From Thermoflavifilum aggregans (GTDB lineage Bacteria > Bacteroidota > Bacteroidia > Chitinophagales > Chitinophagaceae): a DNA stretch of 64,000 nt. Location: positions 62,001-126,000 of the forward strand of contig NZ_PGFG01000001.1 in the NCBI RefSeq assembly GCF_002797735.1, in the 5' to 3' direction. Shown here piece after piece: positions 34,756 through 44,199 of this stretch (its first letter is position 1; each line of letters begins with the position of its first letter). The notes under the pieces were generated by a model. That model had not been told where the DNA came from, made no database searches, and saw only the letters and a program-made list of their open reading frames with translations. A program made the translations under genes and the position numbers.

Positions 34756-35382
34756 ATGACAGCCGAACAAGATGCAGAGCTTATTCAACAGATTCTGGCA
34801 GGCGACAGGGAACAATATGCTCTGCTGATGCGAAAATACAATACCATGCTCTACCGCATCGGGCGGGCTTATGGTTTCACCGATGCCGATACCGAAGATA
34901 TCATGCAGGAAACTTTTATTCAGGCATATATGCAACTTCACCGGCTCCGCAGGCCCCGTGCTTTTCAGAAATGGCTAGCAACCATCATGGTCCGGATGTG
35001 CTATCAAGCGCAGCATCGGGCACGCCTGACCACATCCTGGGAGCAGGCTCCTGCTAGTTCCACATTTACCCCAAATATGGAAAACAGCGATCTCAAACAT
35101 TGGCTGGAACAAGCCATTCTGCAACTTCCGCAAGCCTACAGAATTGTGTTTGTGATGAAGGAGCTGAATGGATACAGTATCCGGCAGATTGCCCACATCA
35201 CGGGCATTTCTGTTATCAATGTAAAAGTAAGACTGTTCCGGGCCCGGCAAATGCTCCGGCAAATCCTCACGCAGGCTCAGGTAACGGATGAACTGCTGGC
35301 ATTCGAGGCCCCCCGTTGTGAAGCACTTGCAGATCGTGTGATGAAGGCCATCCGGGGGGCTTACCAGCAACTGCATGTTTAG
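34756..35382 (+). CDS. ECF-type RNA polymerase sigma factor
   Basis: A 208-residue sigma factor. Region 2 (~10-85) includes DTEDIMQETFIQAYMQLHRL and the AFQKWLATIMVRMCYQ segment; region 4 (~115-180) includes LPQAYRIVFVMKELNGYSIR and the helix-turn-helix IAHITGISVINVKVRLFRAR. Unlike the factor at 828-1409, no anti-sigma gene follows: the next gene is convergent and overlaps its last four bases. ATG at 34756 starts two bases after the cupredoxin stop. Control of envelope or copper stress genes is only an inference from its neighbours. Confidence 0.9.
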   Translation: MTAEQDAELIQQILAGDREQYALLMRKYNTMLYRIGRAYGFTDADTEDIMQETFIQAYMQLHRLRRPRAFQKWLATIMVRMCYQAQHRARLTTSWEQAPASSTFTPNMENSDLKHWLEQAILQLPQAYRIVFVMKELNGYSIRQIAHITGISVINVKVRLFRARQMLRQILTQAQVTDELLAFEAPRCEALADRVMKAIRGAYQQLHV

Positions 35383-38300
35383 CCTACCGGCACAGGATAG
35401 GCTTTTCTGCCCCACCACCAGTAAATCAGCAATAGCAGCAGGAACAACGGGGGAAACAGAGCTGTAAACTCCACCCATTTGCCACCGTAAAACCCTTTCA
35501 TGCCGCCGAGCTTGTATTTGATGAGATACATCACCGGCACCAGCACCAGTGTAAGGAATGTGGCAAAGGCAAGACCAAAAATCATCGTCCAGCACAGTGG
35601 ACTCCAGAAAGCTGCACTATCACCGCCGAAGAAAATATGAGGGTTCAGCTCCGTAAACATAGTGACAAAGTCAATATTCATCCCGAAGGCCAGGGGAATC
35701 AAACCCAGAATAGTAGCCGATGCTGTGAGCAATACCGGCGTCATACGCACCCTACCTGCCTCCACAAGTGCCTCGCGGATGGGCATGCCTTGCTCGATCA
35801 TCAGATCGGTAAACTCCACCAGCAATATACCATTGCGCACCACCACACCCGCCAGCGCCACCATGCCCACACCCGACATGACGATGGAAATATTCATCTT
35901 AAAAATGGAAACACCTATCAGCACCCCTATCAGGCTGAAGAACACCTCACTCATAATAATGAGCGGCTTGCTCAGCGAATTGAACTGGGTCACCAGAATT
36001 AGGAAAATCAATCCGATAGCCACCATCATGGCCGTGGATAGGAAGCTCATGGTTTCCTGCTGCTGCTCCTGATCACCGCCCATCCGTGCCGTAATACCCG
36101 ATGGGAAGGGGAATCGTTTTATGGCTTCAGCTACCTGATGCACCACCTGATTGGCATTATATCCGGTGAGGATGTTGGACGAAAGGGAGATGATGCGCTT
36201 CTGGTCCTTACGCCGGATGCCCCCGTAGGTGGTGGTATAACGGATATCGGCAAAAGCCGACAGGGGCACCTGGCGGATAATGCCGCCCATGGCCATATCC
36301 CGATAGGTAAAAGTAAGGTTGCGCAGCACATCCACATTGTCTCGCTGGTCGGGCAACAAACGCAGCTCAATGGGATAATCTTCATCGGCCCGGGGATCGC
36401 GGAACCGGCTTACTTCAGTACCAAAAACTGCCGTTCGTAAGGTTTGGCCGATCAGCCCGGAAGAAATACCGTTGCGGTTGGCCAGCTCCCGATCCACATC
36501 AAAGATCACTTCCGGTTTGTTGTTATGGAAATCAGATTCCAGATCTTCAATACCGCCGATATTTTGCTGTAGGATATAGGTACGCAACCGTTCCGATACT
36601 GCAATCAGTGAATCCAGATCATCGCCGGTAATTTCCACCACCAACGGCTTGGGAAGAGGAGGCCCACTCGCTTCCTTGTCCACCGTAATCTGTGCGGCGG
36701 GAATACCCCTGACGGCTTCCCGAATACGCGCCAGATAAGTCCAGGTAGATATCCCATGTCGTTCATTATAAGGCACAAAAGCTACTGTCACTTTCCCCTT
36801 GTTGGGCTGGGTGCCGAAGGCATCATCGCTGTTGGGATCGGCTGCACCCACAGCTACGTTGGAAATAACGGAGCTCACAACGGGATTATATTTCCCGTGA
36901 GCTGGATCAATACCCAGTACACTATCCACCCGGCGTTCCACCTCCAGCGTAACAGCATTGGTGGTTGCCTGATCGGTGCCAATAGGCATGGTGATGTACA
37001 CATACACAAAATTGGGATCGGGGCTGGGGAAAAACACTACCGGAGGTTTACGGATAGCGAAAAAAAGAACTGCAATAACAAAAAGTGCGGAAGTCCCCAA
37101 CACCAGTTTCACCGGATGTTCCAATGCGCGACGAAGCATACGTGTGTACCAGGCCTGAAAGCGTGGCCATAAGTCGTGCTGAAACCGATGTACCCAACGC
37201 TCCATCACCAGCCTGTACAACAAATGAATGGCAAGCATGGTGAGCGTGAAATTGCCCAGCCCGAATGCACCTTTGCTGCCGGCAAATATAGCTGCCAGAT
37301 AAAAGATCAATGCAATGGCTCCCATGATGATGGTAGTAACCGTCATGCCGCGGGTCCACTTGCCACGATGGGTACCCGCCGGATCATGTGGCTTCATGAA
37401 ATCAACCGCGAACACGGGATTGATGATATAAGCCACAAACAAGGAAGCCAGCAAAGTGGTAATCAACGTAACCGGTAAAAAGAACATGAATGAACCCACC
37501 ACTCCCTTCCAGAAAGCCAGGGGAATAAATGGAGCCAATGTGGTCAATGTGCCAGCAAGCACAGGCAGAAACACTTCTCCTGTAGCCATTTTGGCGGCCT
37601 GCCGGATATCCATTGCTCCATTGTTGAAAATGCGATGCGTATTCTCAATCACCACAATGGCATCATCAACCACAATACCCAATGCCAACAAGAAAGAAAA
37701 CAACACCACCATATTTAATGTAAATCCGTAAACCGGCATCAGCACAAAAGCCAAAAACATGGAAAGAGGCACGGACATTCCCACAAAAATGGCATTGGTA
37801 GCACCCATGAAAAACATGAGAATGACCGTCACCAGAATAAAACCGATGATGATGGTATTGATCAGGTCGTGTAGTGTAGTGCGGATCCTGTCGGATTGAT
37901 CGCCAGTAATCACTATTTTCAGATCTTTCGGAAAATTATGCTGCTGCATATCGGCAATCACTTCCCGCACATGATCCGACGCATCAATGAGATTGGCTCC
38001 GCTGCGTTTCACCACATTCAGGGTGATTACATTCTGGCCATCCAACCGCGCATAGCTTTCCTGCTCCTTGAAAGTATCAACAACCTGCGCAATGTTTTTC
38101 AAATACACTTCACCTCCCGTGGGCGTGCGGAGAATCAGATTCGCTACCTGTGAAGGATTGGTAAATTCCTGTTTGACCGTAAGGTCACGATCCACGCCAT
38201 CCATTTTTACATTACCTCCGGAAATAGTATGATTTTCATTGGCAATGGCCTGCTGAATATCACCGAAAGAAAGTTTGGCAGCAGTCATTTTATTCATATC

Positions 38301-38888
38301 CACATTCACCTGCAATTCCCTGTCAAGTGCACCCACTTCATCCACGCGGCTGATTTCAGGCAGGCTTTCAATTCTGTCTTTTAAATCATCCGCAAACTTT
38401 TTCAGCTTGCGCAAATCATAATTTCCGGAAATGTTTACATACAAAATAGGCAGGTCAGACAGGTTGATATCCAGTACATCCGGCGCCTGCGGCAGATCTT
38501 TTGGAAAATCAGTAGATGCCCTCGCTTTATCCACGGCATCTTTCACATCCTGCTTGGCTGTCTTGATATCCACATCTGTATTGAATTCAATCTTGACCAG
38601 CGAAAAATCCTGAAACGAATTGCTGGTGATATGCTTTACGCCCTTGATGGTTTTGCATTGTTTTTCAATTTCCTTGGTCACCAGCTTTTCCATGTTTTCC
38701 GGCGATGTGCCGGGATAAGTGGTAGTTACATAAATGGTAGGAATGGTGATTTCAGGAAATTGTTCCTTAGGCAGGCTGATATAGGCAAAAATACCGGCCA
38801 GCGTGAGAATGATGGTAAACAAATAAATGCTGGTGCGATGATCAATTGCCCAACTCGATGGCTTAAACTCTTTGAAAATATCTTTCAT
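35379..38888 (-). CDS. RND efflux pump, inner-membrane permease
   Basis: A 1169-residue AcrB-type protein, longer than AcrB by more than 100 residues. It has a large insert or extra span after the first helix bundle (~530-600, an Ala/Ile-rich region) and a hydrophobic C-terminal tail. Twelve or more membrane spans and two periplasmic porter domains are evident. Helix 4 carries the proton-relay pair Asp-Asp in LALGIVVDDAIVVIENTHR, and the second half has the GVVVRNGILLVEF motif. It belongs to the HAE-type multidrug family. It is the last gene of a tetR-tolC-adaptor-pump operon. The substrate is unknown. Confidence 0.93.
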   Translation of the reverse strand: MKDIFKEFKPSSWAIDHRTSIYLFTIILTLAGIFAYISLPKEQFPEITIPTIYVTTTYPGTSPENMEKLVTKEIEKQCKTIKGVKHITSNSFQDFSLVKIEFNTDVDIKTAKQDVKDAVDKARASTDFPKDLPQAPDVLDINLSDLPILYVNISGNYDLRKLKKFADDLKDRIESLPEISRVDEVGALDRELQVNVDMNKMTAAKLSFGDIQQAIANENHTISGGNVKMDGVDRDLTVKQEFTNPSQVANLILRTPTGGEVYLKNIAQVVDTFKEQESYARLDGQNVITLNVVKRSGANLIDASDHVREVIADMQQHNFPKDLKIVITGDQSDRIRTTLHDLINTIIIGFILVTVILMFFMGATNAIFVGMSVPLSMFLAFVLMPVYGFTLNMVVLFSFLLALGIVVDDAIVVIENTHRIFNNGAMDIRQAAKMATGEVFLPVLAGTLTTLAPFIPLAFWKGVVGSFMFFLPVTLITTLLASLFVAYIINPVFAVDFMKPHDPAGTHRGKWTRGMTVTTIIMGAIALIFYLAAIFAGSKGAFGLGNFTLTMLAIHLLYRLVMERWVHRFQHDLWPRFQAWYTRMLRRALEHPVKLVLGTSALFVIAVLFFAIRKPPVVFFPSPDPNFVYVYITMPIGTDQATTNAVTLEVERRVDSVLGIDPAHGKYNPVVSSVISNVAVGAADPNSDDAFGTQPNKGKVTVAFVPYNERHGISTWTYLARIREAVRGIPAAQITVDKEASGPPLPKPLVVEITGDDLDSLIAVSERLRTYILQQNIGGIEDLESDFHNNKPEVIFDVDRELANRNGISSGLIGQTLRTAVFGTEVSRFRDPRADEDYPIELRLLPDQRDNVDVLRNLTFTYRDMAMGGIIRQVPLSAFADIRYTTTYGGIRRKDQKRIISLSSNILTGYNANQVVHQVAEAIKRFPFPSGITARMGGDQEQQQETMSFLSTAMMVAIGLIFLILVTQFNSLSKPLIIMSEVFFSLIGVLIGVSIFKMNISIVMSGVGMVALAGVVVRNGILLVEFTDLMIEQGMPIREALVEAGRVRMTPVLLTASATILGLIPLAFGMNIDFVTMFTELNPHIFFGGDSAAFWSPLCWTMIFGLAFATFLTLVLVPVMYLIKYKLGGMKGFYGGKWVEFTALFPPLFLLLLLIYWWWGRKAYPVPVG

Positions 38889-39020
38889 GTGAATATCATT
38901 TAAGCTTTAGGTATCAACTGACAGGTATGTACAAAATGCATGTTTCCTGATGCTGCATATTGATCGTGAGATTGCAACAAAACATTTCTGATGATTTGCA
39001 GAGTAAACAAACCATGCCCA

Positions 39021-40178
39021 TCACTGCACAATCTGAACAGGTACATGATCGGCTAGATCCTGATAACCGTTGATAATGAGCGTATCGCCTGGTTTTAATC
39101 CCTGCAATACTTCCACGCGATCGTTATATGTTTTTCCTTTGGTAATCTTCACTTCTTTTGCATAATTATCTTCAGCAACAAACACATAATCACCTGTTTC
39201 GGTATGTTGCACCACATTTACCGGTACCACAATGGCCTGAGGGTTTACATAACTTACCACCCGAATCACTGCTACCATGTTCGGCCGGAAAATGGAATGT
39301 GCAGGTAATTTGATTTCAATGTTGAATGAACGGCTGTTGGGATCAATCACACTCGACACATAACTCAAGCGGGTGTGCAGGGTATCGGATGCATCTGGGA
39401 AAATCACTTCCACCGGATCGCCCTGATGAACCTGTCCAATGTAACTTTCTGCAATCTGCCCCTTGACCCGCAGATCATTTAAATTCACCACCCGAATGGT
39501 ATTCATGCCGGGTGAAACAGCCTGGCCTATCTTCAGATCCACTTCATCAACCCTGCCATCAATAGGAGACACTAAGCGATACATGGAAAGTTGTGATTGC
39601 ACAACGGCTATTTGCTTTTGTACATTTTCATAATTGTTTTTGGCTTGCAGCAGTTGTACTTCAGTTCCTATTTTTTGTGCCCAGAGATTTTTCTGGCGTT
39701 CATACAGGTTTTTGGTAAAATCAAGTTGTGTTTCCAGTTGTGCCAGTTGCTGGCGAATCACTTTATCATCCAGCTGCGCCAATACCTGTCCTCTCTTTAC
39801 CCATTGACCCACCTGCACGTAAATAGCTGTTACCACACCCGAAATTTCGGGGTTGACATTTACGTTTTGCTGTGCATCCACATGTCCCTGCACTTCAATA
39901 TAAGTTTTGAATACTTCCGGACTCAGCCGGATAACCGATACAGAAACAACTTTTTGTTGCGCGGGTGCTATGGATTGTTGCAATGCTTGAATTTCCTGAT
40001 TGATGCGATCGCGTTCCTGCAGCAACTTCTGGAGCTTTTCCTGGTTAGATGCCTGCTTGTCAGTACGTGCATTGCATGCAGGAAGAACAATCATAGCCAT
40101 AGCTATGCATCCGAAACCTATCAGGCTAACGGAAAATGATCTGGATATCATACCAAACATTTTTTGCGTGAAAATCAT
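39021..40178 (-). CDS. RND efflux periplasmic adaptor (membrane fusion protein)
   Basis: A 385-residue adaptor with a lipoprotein signal (lipobox LPAC). A coiled-coil Lys/Gln-rich segment precedes the lipoyl-type domain (GVVTAIYVQVGQWVKRGQVL), followed by the alpha-hairpin (YERQKNLWAQKIGTEVQLLQ), the second lipoyl half (SPIDGRVDEVDLKIGQAV) and the beta-barrel/MP domains. It bridges the RND pump and the outer-membrane channel. The 132-base gap to the pump gene shows no feature of note. Several Met codons precede the signal, so the exact start is uncertain. Confidence 0.92.
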   Translation of the reverse strand: MIFTQKMFGMISRSFSVSLIGFGCIAMAMIVLPACNARTDKQASNQEKLQKLLQERDRINQEIQALQQSIAPAQQKVVSVSVIRLSPEVFKTYIEVQGHVDAQQNVNVNPEISGVVTAIYVQVGQWVKRGQVLAQLDDKVIRQQLAQLETQLDFTKNLYERQKNLWAQKIGTEVQLLQAKNNYENVQKQIAVVQSQLSMYRLVSPIDGRVDEVDLKIGQAVSPGMNTIRVVNLNDLRVKGQIAESYIGQVHQGDPVEVIFPDASDTLHTRLSYVSSVIDPNSRSFNIEIKLPAHSIFRPNMVAVIRVVSYVNPQAIVVPVNVVQHTETGDYVFVAEDNYAKEVKITKGKTYNDRVEVLQGLKPGDTLIINGYQDLADHVPVQIVQ

Positions 40179-40184
40179 AAAACA

Positions 40185-41588
40185 TCAGAGTTTACCTATA
40201 GCTTTCAAATAATCAATTTTAGCGAGCATGGCATTGTATAAAGCAGTATAGTAATTCAGTTGCGCCTGCTGCAGATCCCCTTCTGCATTGTTGATTTCAA
40301 TGGTGGAACCTACGCCGGCTTCATATTTCTTAATCGTTTGCTCATAAACTTCCTGAGCCAGCTCCATGTTTTTCTGCTGGGATGCTACATTCAGCAGGTA
40401 ATTACTCAGGTTGGTTCTTGCCTGCTGCAACTCCAACTGCATGCTTTGATCGAGTAATTCAAGCTGCAGCTGTGATTTCTGCACATTCAGCTTTGCCTGA
40501 TCAATCCGGTATTTTTTCTGCAAACCTTCAAACAAAGGAACAGATAAATTCAAGCCTACATAAAAAGTCTTAAACCAGGGTTGATCATGATCAAAAAAGT
40601 TGAATGATGTACGTGCTGCATTGATACCATAACTGGCATTGGCTGAAAGAGAGGGTAGCCAGGCAAGCTGATAACGCTTCAGATCAAATTGATTTGCTTT
40701 CAGCTGGGTTTGCAGTGTTTGATAATCTATGCGCTGATGCAGATCCACCTCTTCATCCTGCAGCAAATCACTTTTTACATCATCAAAACCCAATGAATCC
40801 GTGAGCTGCAGGCTGTCCTGCAAAGGCATCCCTATCTGAAATTTCAGGAGCTGATCGCTTAGGGTTACCATGTTTTGCATTTCCGTTTCTTGAGATTTTA
40901 AATTATTGAGCTGCACCTGCAGGCGATCCACATCCAGCTTTTCCGCAAATCCATTCTGATACATCACACGGGTGTCGTGCAGCAGTTTTTCCAAACGTGC
41001 AATATTGTCTTTTACTACCTGCAGCTGCTTGCGTGCAATCCATACATTGTAATAGGCTTTGGAAACCGTGACTTTCAGATCCCGTTCCGTACGTTTTACA
41101 TTCTTGCGCGCCAGCTCCAGAATGGTTTCCCTGGCCTGCAAGGCTACAAATACACTGGGATCAAACAGTGTTTGCGATGCATTTAAACTGGTGTTTAAAT
41201 TATACTGCGTACCAAATTGCACAGGGGTAAGTCCTGCCTGCGGGACAGGTTTATTCTGCGGAATCAGGTTTTCTTGTTTCAGAATTGCATAAACGGCCGG
41301 TGAAAAGAAATCAGGAAACAAAGTGGTGGGCAGTTTTAAATAATCCTGAAACTGCCCGCTGGCCGTTACCCTGGGCAATGCCAGACCCGTAACTTCCTTT
41401 TCCTTAGCTTCAGTAATTTTTGCATCAATCTTTGCAGATTGAAGATTCAGTTCATGTGCAATGGCATAAGCAATGCAATCATCCAGTGAAAAACGATGAA
41501 CGACATGAAGGCTGTCTTGTGCACGAACTGCAGGATGGCACAAGATGCATATACACACAATGGCCCAGCGAATGACAATCCGATTCAT
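40185..41588 (-). CDS. TolC-family outer-membrane efflux channel
   Basis: A 467-residue outer-membrane factor with a signal peptide. It shows the duplicated TolC pattern: long amphipathic helices (LDDCIAYAIAHELNLQSAKI near the start; FSLDDC motif) and barrel strands, with the Tyr-rich repeat LNYYTALYNAMLAKIDYLKA at the end. Its start overlaps the tetR stop by four bases, and its stop is six bases from the adaptor ORF. It forms the exit duct of the efflux pump. Confidence 0.92.
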   Translation of the reverse strand: MNRIVIRWAIVCICILCHPAVRAQDSLHVVHRFSLDDCIAYAIAHELNLQSAKIDAKITEAKEKEVTGLALPRVTASGQFQDYLKLPTTLFPDFFSPAVYAILKQENLIPQNKPVPQAGLTPVQFGTQYNLNTSLNASQTLFDPSVFVALQARETILELARKNVKRTERDLKVTVSKAYYNVWIARKQLQVVKDNIARLEKLLHDTRVMYQNGFAEKLDVDRLQVQLNNLKSQETEMQNMVTLSDQLLKFQIGMPLQDSLQLTDSLGFDDVKSDLLQDEEVDLHQRIDYQTLQTQLKANQFDLKRYQLAWLPSLSANASYGINAARTSFNFFDHDQPWFKTFYVGLNLSVPLFEGLQKKYRIDQAKLNVQKSQLQLELLDQSMQLELQQARTNLSNYLLNVASQQKNMELAQEVYEQTIKKYEAGVGSTIEINNAEGDLQQAQLNYYTALYNAMLAKIDYLKAIGKL

Positions 41589-42253
41589 AACATATTGTTT
41601 GATTGCTCACCAAATTGTTGCTGATATTGTTGAATCAACTGATGTCCCTTGATAGTGGAAATACCATACAGGTAATGCAGCATCAATTCATGTTGTACTT
41701 CATGCAAGGGAAACTGGTCTTTCGGAAAAATATCCTGACGAAGCGGCAACAATCCAGATTCCAGCCTGAACCTGGCTATGACTTCTATTTTCAGATCTGC
41801 CCGATAATTTCCTTCCTGGATGCCTCTTTGCAGATTGTGGATGATAAGTTGTTTGATATAGGTCTGCTGATGCTGATCGAAAAGCATGAATGCATCGGGG
41901 TGATAACGCTGCATTTCAGCAAACACTACAGGATTCAGATTACGGAAAATGCCATCCAGGTACTGAAACATGCGAAAGGTTTCATGAATGGCATCGCGTG
42001 CATCTGCGCGGATCAGCTCGCACTGAGCCTGCATTTCTTCGATGAATCGCTTCACAACCATGCGCACCAGCTCGTTTTTATCGCGAAACAGCTGGTACAA
42101 GGTACGTTTGGACATGCCCAGGTGACGGGCAATTTCATCTACCGTCATGGTGCGCAACCCGTAAGTCTGAAACAGGCGCTGGCTCACACTGAGCACCCGC
42201 TCCATGGCTTCGGCATGCACTTCGCGTACGGGTGGTATCTGCTTTTTAGTCAT
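41585..42253 (-). CDS. TetR-family transcriptional regulator of the efflux operon
   Basis: A 222-residue repressor. The N-terminal helix-turn-helix is clear (LFQTYGLRTMTVDEIARHLG then MSKRTLYQLFRDKNELV); the C-terminal ligand-binding part (~70-222) is not similar to any group I can name. It heads the efflux operon and is coupled to tolC by an ATGA overlap. An inverted repeat covering the promoter's -33 box just upstream is a good operator candidate, so it most likely represses itself and the pump until a toxic ligand binds. Confidence 0.93.
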   Translation of the reverse strand: MTKKQIPPVREVHAEAMERVLSVSQRLFQTYGLRTMTVDEIARHLGMSKRTLYQLFRDKNELVRMVVKRFIEEMQAQCELIRADARDAIHETFRMFQYLDGIFRNLNPVVFAEMQRYHPDAFMLFDQHQQTYIKQLIIHNLQRGIQEGNYRADLKIEVIARFRLESGLLPLRQDIFPKDQFPLHEVQHELMLHYLYGISTIKGHQLIQQYQQQFGEQSNNML

Positions 42254-42274
42254 GCTCAGGTGTTAAAAACCGGG

Positions 42275-42301
42275 CAAAACTATGGAAACTTTTTTAACCA
42301 A
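42275..42301 (-). promoter_or_regulatory. Promoter of the tetR-efflux operon
   Basis: On the minus strand TTG (42301-42299) and TAGTTTTG (42282-42275) are 16 bases apart, close to the Bacteroidota -33/-7 pair. The -7 element is 21 bases before the tetR start. Confidence 0.55.
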
Positions 42302-42309
42302 AAAAGTTT
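42286..42309. promoter_or_regulatory. Inverted repeat, candidate TetR operator
   Basis: AAACTTTTTT and AAAAAAGTTT form a perfect 10-base inverted repeat with a four-base spacer. It spans the -33 box of the tetR promoter and ends three bases from its -7 element, where a bound repressor would exclude polymerase. It is the only palindrome of this size in the tetR/DUF502 gap. Confidence 0.55.
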
Positions 42310-42357
42310 TTTAAGTACTTTCTTCAAAAATAAATCTTTCAGCGGCAAGGCAGGCTG

Positions 42358-42365
42358 TACCTTTG
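42358..42365 (+). promoter_or_regulatory. -7 element for the DUF502 gene
   Basis: TACCTTTG matches TAnnTTTG and ends 19 bases before the DUF502 start codon. A matching TTG -33 box was not found. Confidence 0.4.
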
Positions 42366-42384
42366 TCTGATAAAATCCTCGACC

Positions 42385-43008
42385 ATGAAACGCAGATTCA
42401 CTGCAGGCGGCATCGTGAAACATTTTTTTCAGGGATTGCTGGTGCTGGCCCCCATTACCATCACCTTGTTTGCCCTGTACTGGATTTTCAATACCATTGA
42501 CAATCTGTTTCCCAAAGAGCTTGTTCCTGCAGCCTACCGGATCAAGGGGCTGGGCTTTGTGATTGTCATTCTATTTATCATTCTGATTGGCTATCTGAGC
42601 TCGTCTTTCATTATCGGGCGCATCTTTGATTTGTTTGATCGTTTGCTGGAGAAAACGCCGTTTATCCGATATATCTACACTTCTGTAAAGGATTTGTTCG
42701 ATGCAGTGGTAGGTGAAAAGCGCAAATTTGACCATCCGGTGCTGGTAAGTATTTATTCACCCGATGTATGGGAAATAGGTTTCATTACCCAGACCGATAT
42801 GCATCTGGTAGGCCTGCCGGATATGGTAGCTGTGTATGTGCCTCAGTCTTATGCAGTTGCCGGCAAGTTGTATGTGGTGCACAGAACCCGCATCAGGCCT
42901 CTGAATCAGGTAAGCGCCGGAGAAGCCATGAAATTTGCCGTATCCGGTGGTGTGGTGAACATGGCAATCAGCGAAAATGCTGAGCCCTTAGCAAATTCAC
43001 GGGTATGA
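42385..43008 (+). CDS. DUF502 membrane protein
   Basis: A 207-residue inner-membrane protein with two spans (residues ~15-35 and ~55-80). The DUF502 core follows: RIFDLFDRLLEKTPFIRYIY, the KDLFDAVVGEKR stretch and FITQTDMHLVGLPDMVAVYV. The function is unknown. The last four bases overlap the next gene (ATGA), so the phospholipase-like gene is probably translated with it. Confidence 0.9.
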   Translation: MKRRFTAGGIVKHFFQGLLVLAPITITLFALYWIFNTIDNLFPKELVPAAYRIKGLGFVIVILFIILIGYLSSSFIIGRIFDLFDRLLEKTPFIRYIYTSVKDLFDAVVGEKRKFDHPVLVSIYSPDVWEIGFITQTDMHLVGLPDMVAVYVPQSYAVAGKLYVVHRTRIRPLNQVSAGEAMKFAVSGGVVNMAISENAEPLANSRV

Positions 43009-43973
43009 AACGAAGCGTGCCAGCCATATGGCTGCTGTGCGGACTGATGATGGCTGTTCCGCTTCATCTGGATGGATGGGGATTTTTTGCCCACAGCCAG
43101 ATCAGCTATCAGGCGGTATTCAGCCTGCCTCCTGAGATGCTGGTATTTTTCAAGCCCTATCAATCATTTCTGACGGAGCACGCCGCTGATGCCGATCGCC
43201 GGAAATTTATCCTGCGCTCAGAAGCACCCAAACATTATTTTGATGCTGATGCCTACGATTCCACAGCCTGGCCCTGCAGCTGGCAACAGGCCACCCTTCG
43301 CTGGCCGGCCGAAACCCTGCATCAGCAGGGTATTCTGCCCTGGAGTACCCTGCAGGTGTACAACCAGCTGGTGGAAGCTTTCCGGCAGCAAGATGGCAGG
43401 CGAATCCTGAAACTCTCTGCTGACCTGGGGCATTACATTGCAGATGCTTGTGTACCCCTGCATGCCTGCAGCAACTACGACGGACAATTCACGGGTCAGC
43501 GCGGCATCCACGCGCTCTGGGAAACAGATGTTCCCGAACGCCTCTATCCTCGGTTTCAGCTATGGGTGGGCAAAGCCGACTATTTGCCCCAACCTTCCGC
43601 CACGATCTGGCAACTCATCCGCGAAAGTGCCCGGGCTGCCGACACTGTGCTGGCCGTTGAAAAATACCTCCGCAGCCATTTCCCACGCAAGGCAAAATAT
43701 GGTTATTATCTCCGCAATGGTCAATGGGTAAAAGGCTATAGCACAACATATCTCGAAACATACGAATCGATGATGCACCAGATGGTGGAACGCCGAATGG
43801 AACGGGCCATTCAGGCTGTTGCCTCTTTCTGGTACACAGCCTGGGTCAATGCCGGTCAACCCGATCTACGAAAGCTGACGGGTGTGCAGTTTACCCATGC
43901 CGATACCCTGGAATGGCAATCCCTTGAACATCTCCAATGGAATATACGGAAAGAGAGGATGGGGGGCTTTTAA
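43005..43973 (+). CDS. Exported zinc-dependent phospholipase C/S1-P1 nuclease-like protein
   Basis: A 322-residue protein. A signal peptide of ~24 residues ends just before Trp-Gly-Phe-Phe-Ala-His, which matches the mature N-terminus of zinc phospholipase C and S1/P1 nucleases, where Trp1 and a His bind zinc. Further likely ligands lie in LSADLGHYIADACVPLHACSNY and GIHALWETDVPERLY. The substrate (phospholipid or single-stranded nucleic acid) cannot be told. The protein should act in the periplasm or outside the cell. Confidence 0.82.
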   Translation: MKRSVPAIWLLCGLMMAVPLHLDGWGFFAHSQISYQAVFSLPPEMLVFFKPYQSFLTEHAADADRRKFILRSEAPKHYFDADAYDSTAWPCSWQQATLRWPAETLHQQGILPWSTLQVYNQLVEAFRQQDGRRILKLSADLGHYIADACVPLHACSNYDGQFTGQRGIHALWETDVPERLYPRFQLWVGKADYLPQPSATIWQLIRESARAADTVLAVEKYLRSHFPRKAKYGYYLRNGQWVKGYSTTYLETYESMMHQMVERRMERAIQAVASFWYTAWVNAGQPDLRKLTGVQFTHADTLEWQSLEHLQWNIRKERMGGF

Positions 43974-44199
43974 AGAATAAAAAAGAGTTCTACCTTTACG
44001 ACGCCCATTGAAAAAACCGGTTAATCTTTTTTTTCATTGATTTACTGAAAATTGTACATAAAAATATATTGTTCATTTTCTTCGTTTAATCTTTTTCATC
44101 CGTGGAGAAAATGAAAAAAATGGAAACCCATTGTGGTTAACCCTGAACTGATACCAAATGCTGTAACCATATCTTATCATGATCAATTGATTTAAACGG
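43974..44199. other. AT-rich intergenic region before serC
   Basis: This region is poor in GC and holds a TACCTTTA near-match to the -7 element (about 43996-44003) but no full promoter, terminator or gene that I can support. Confidence 0.4.
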
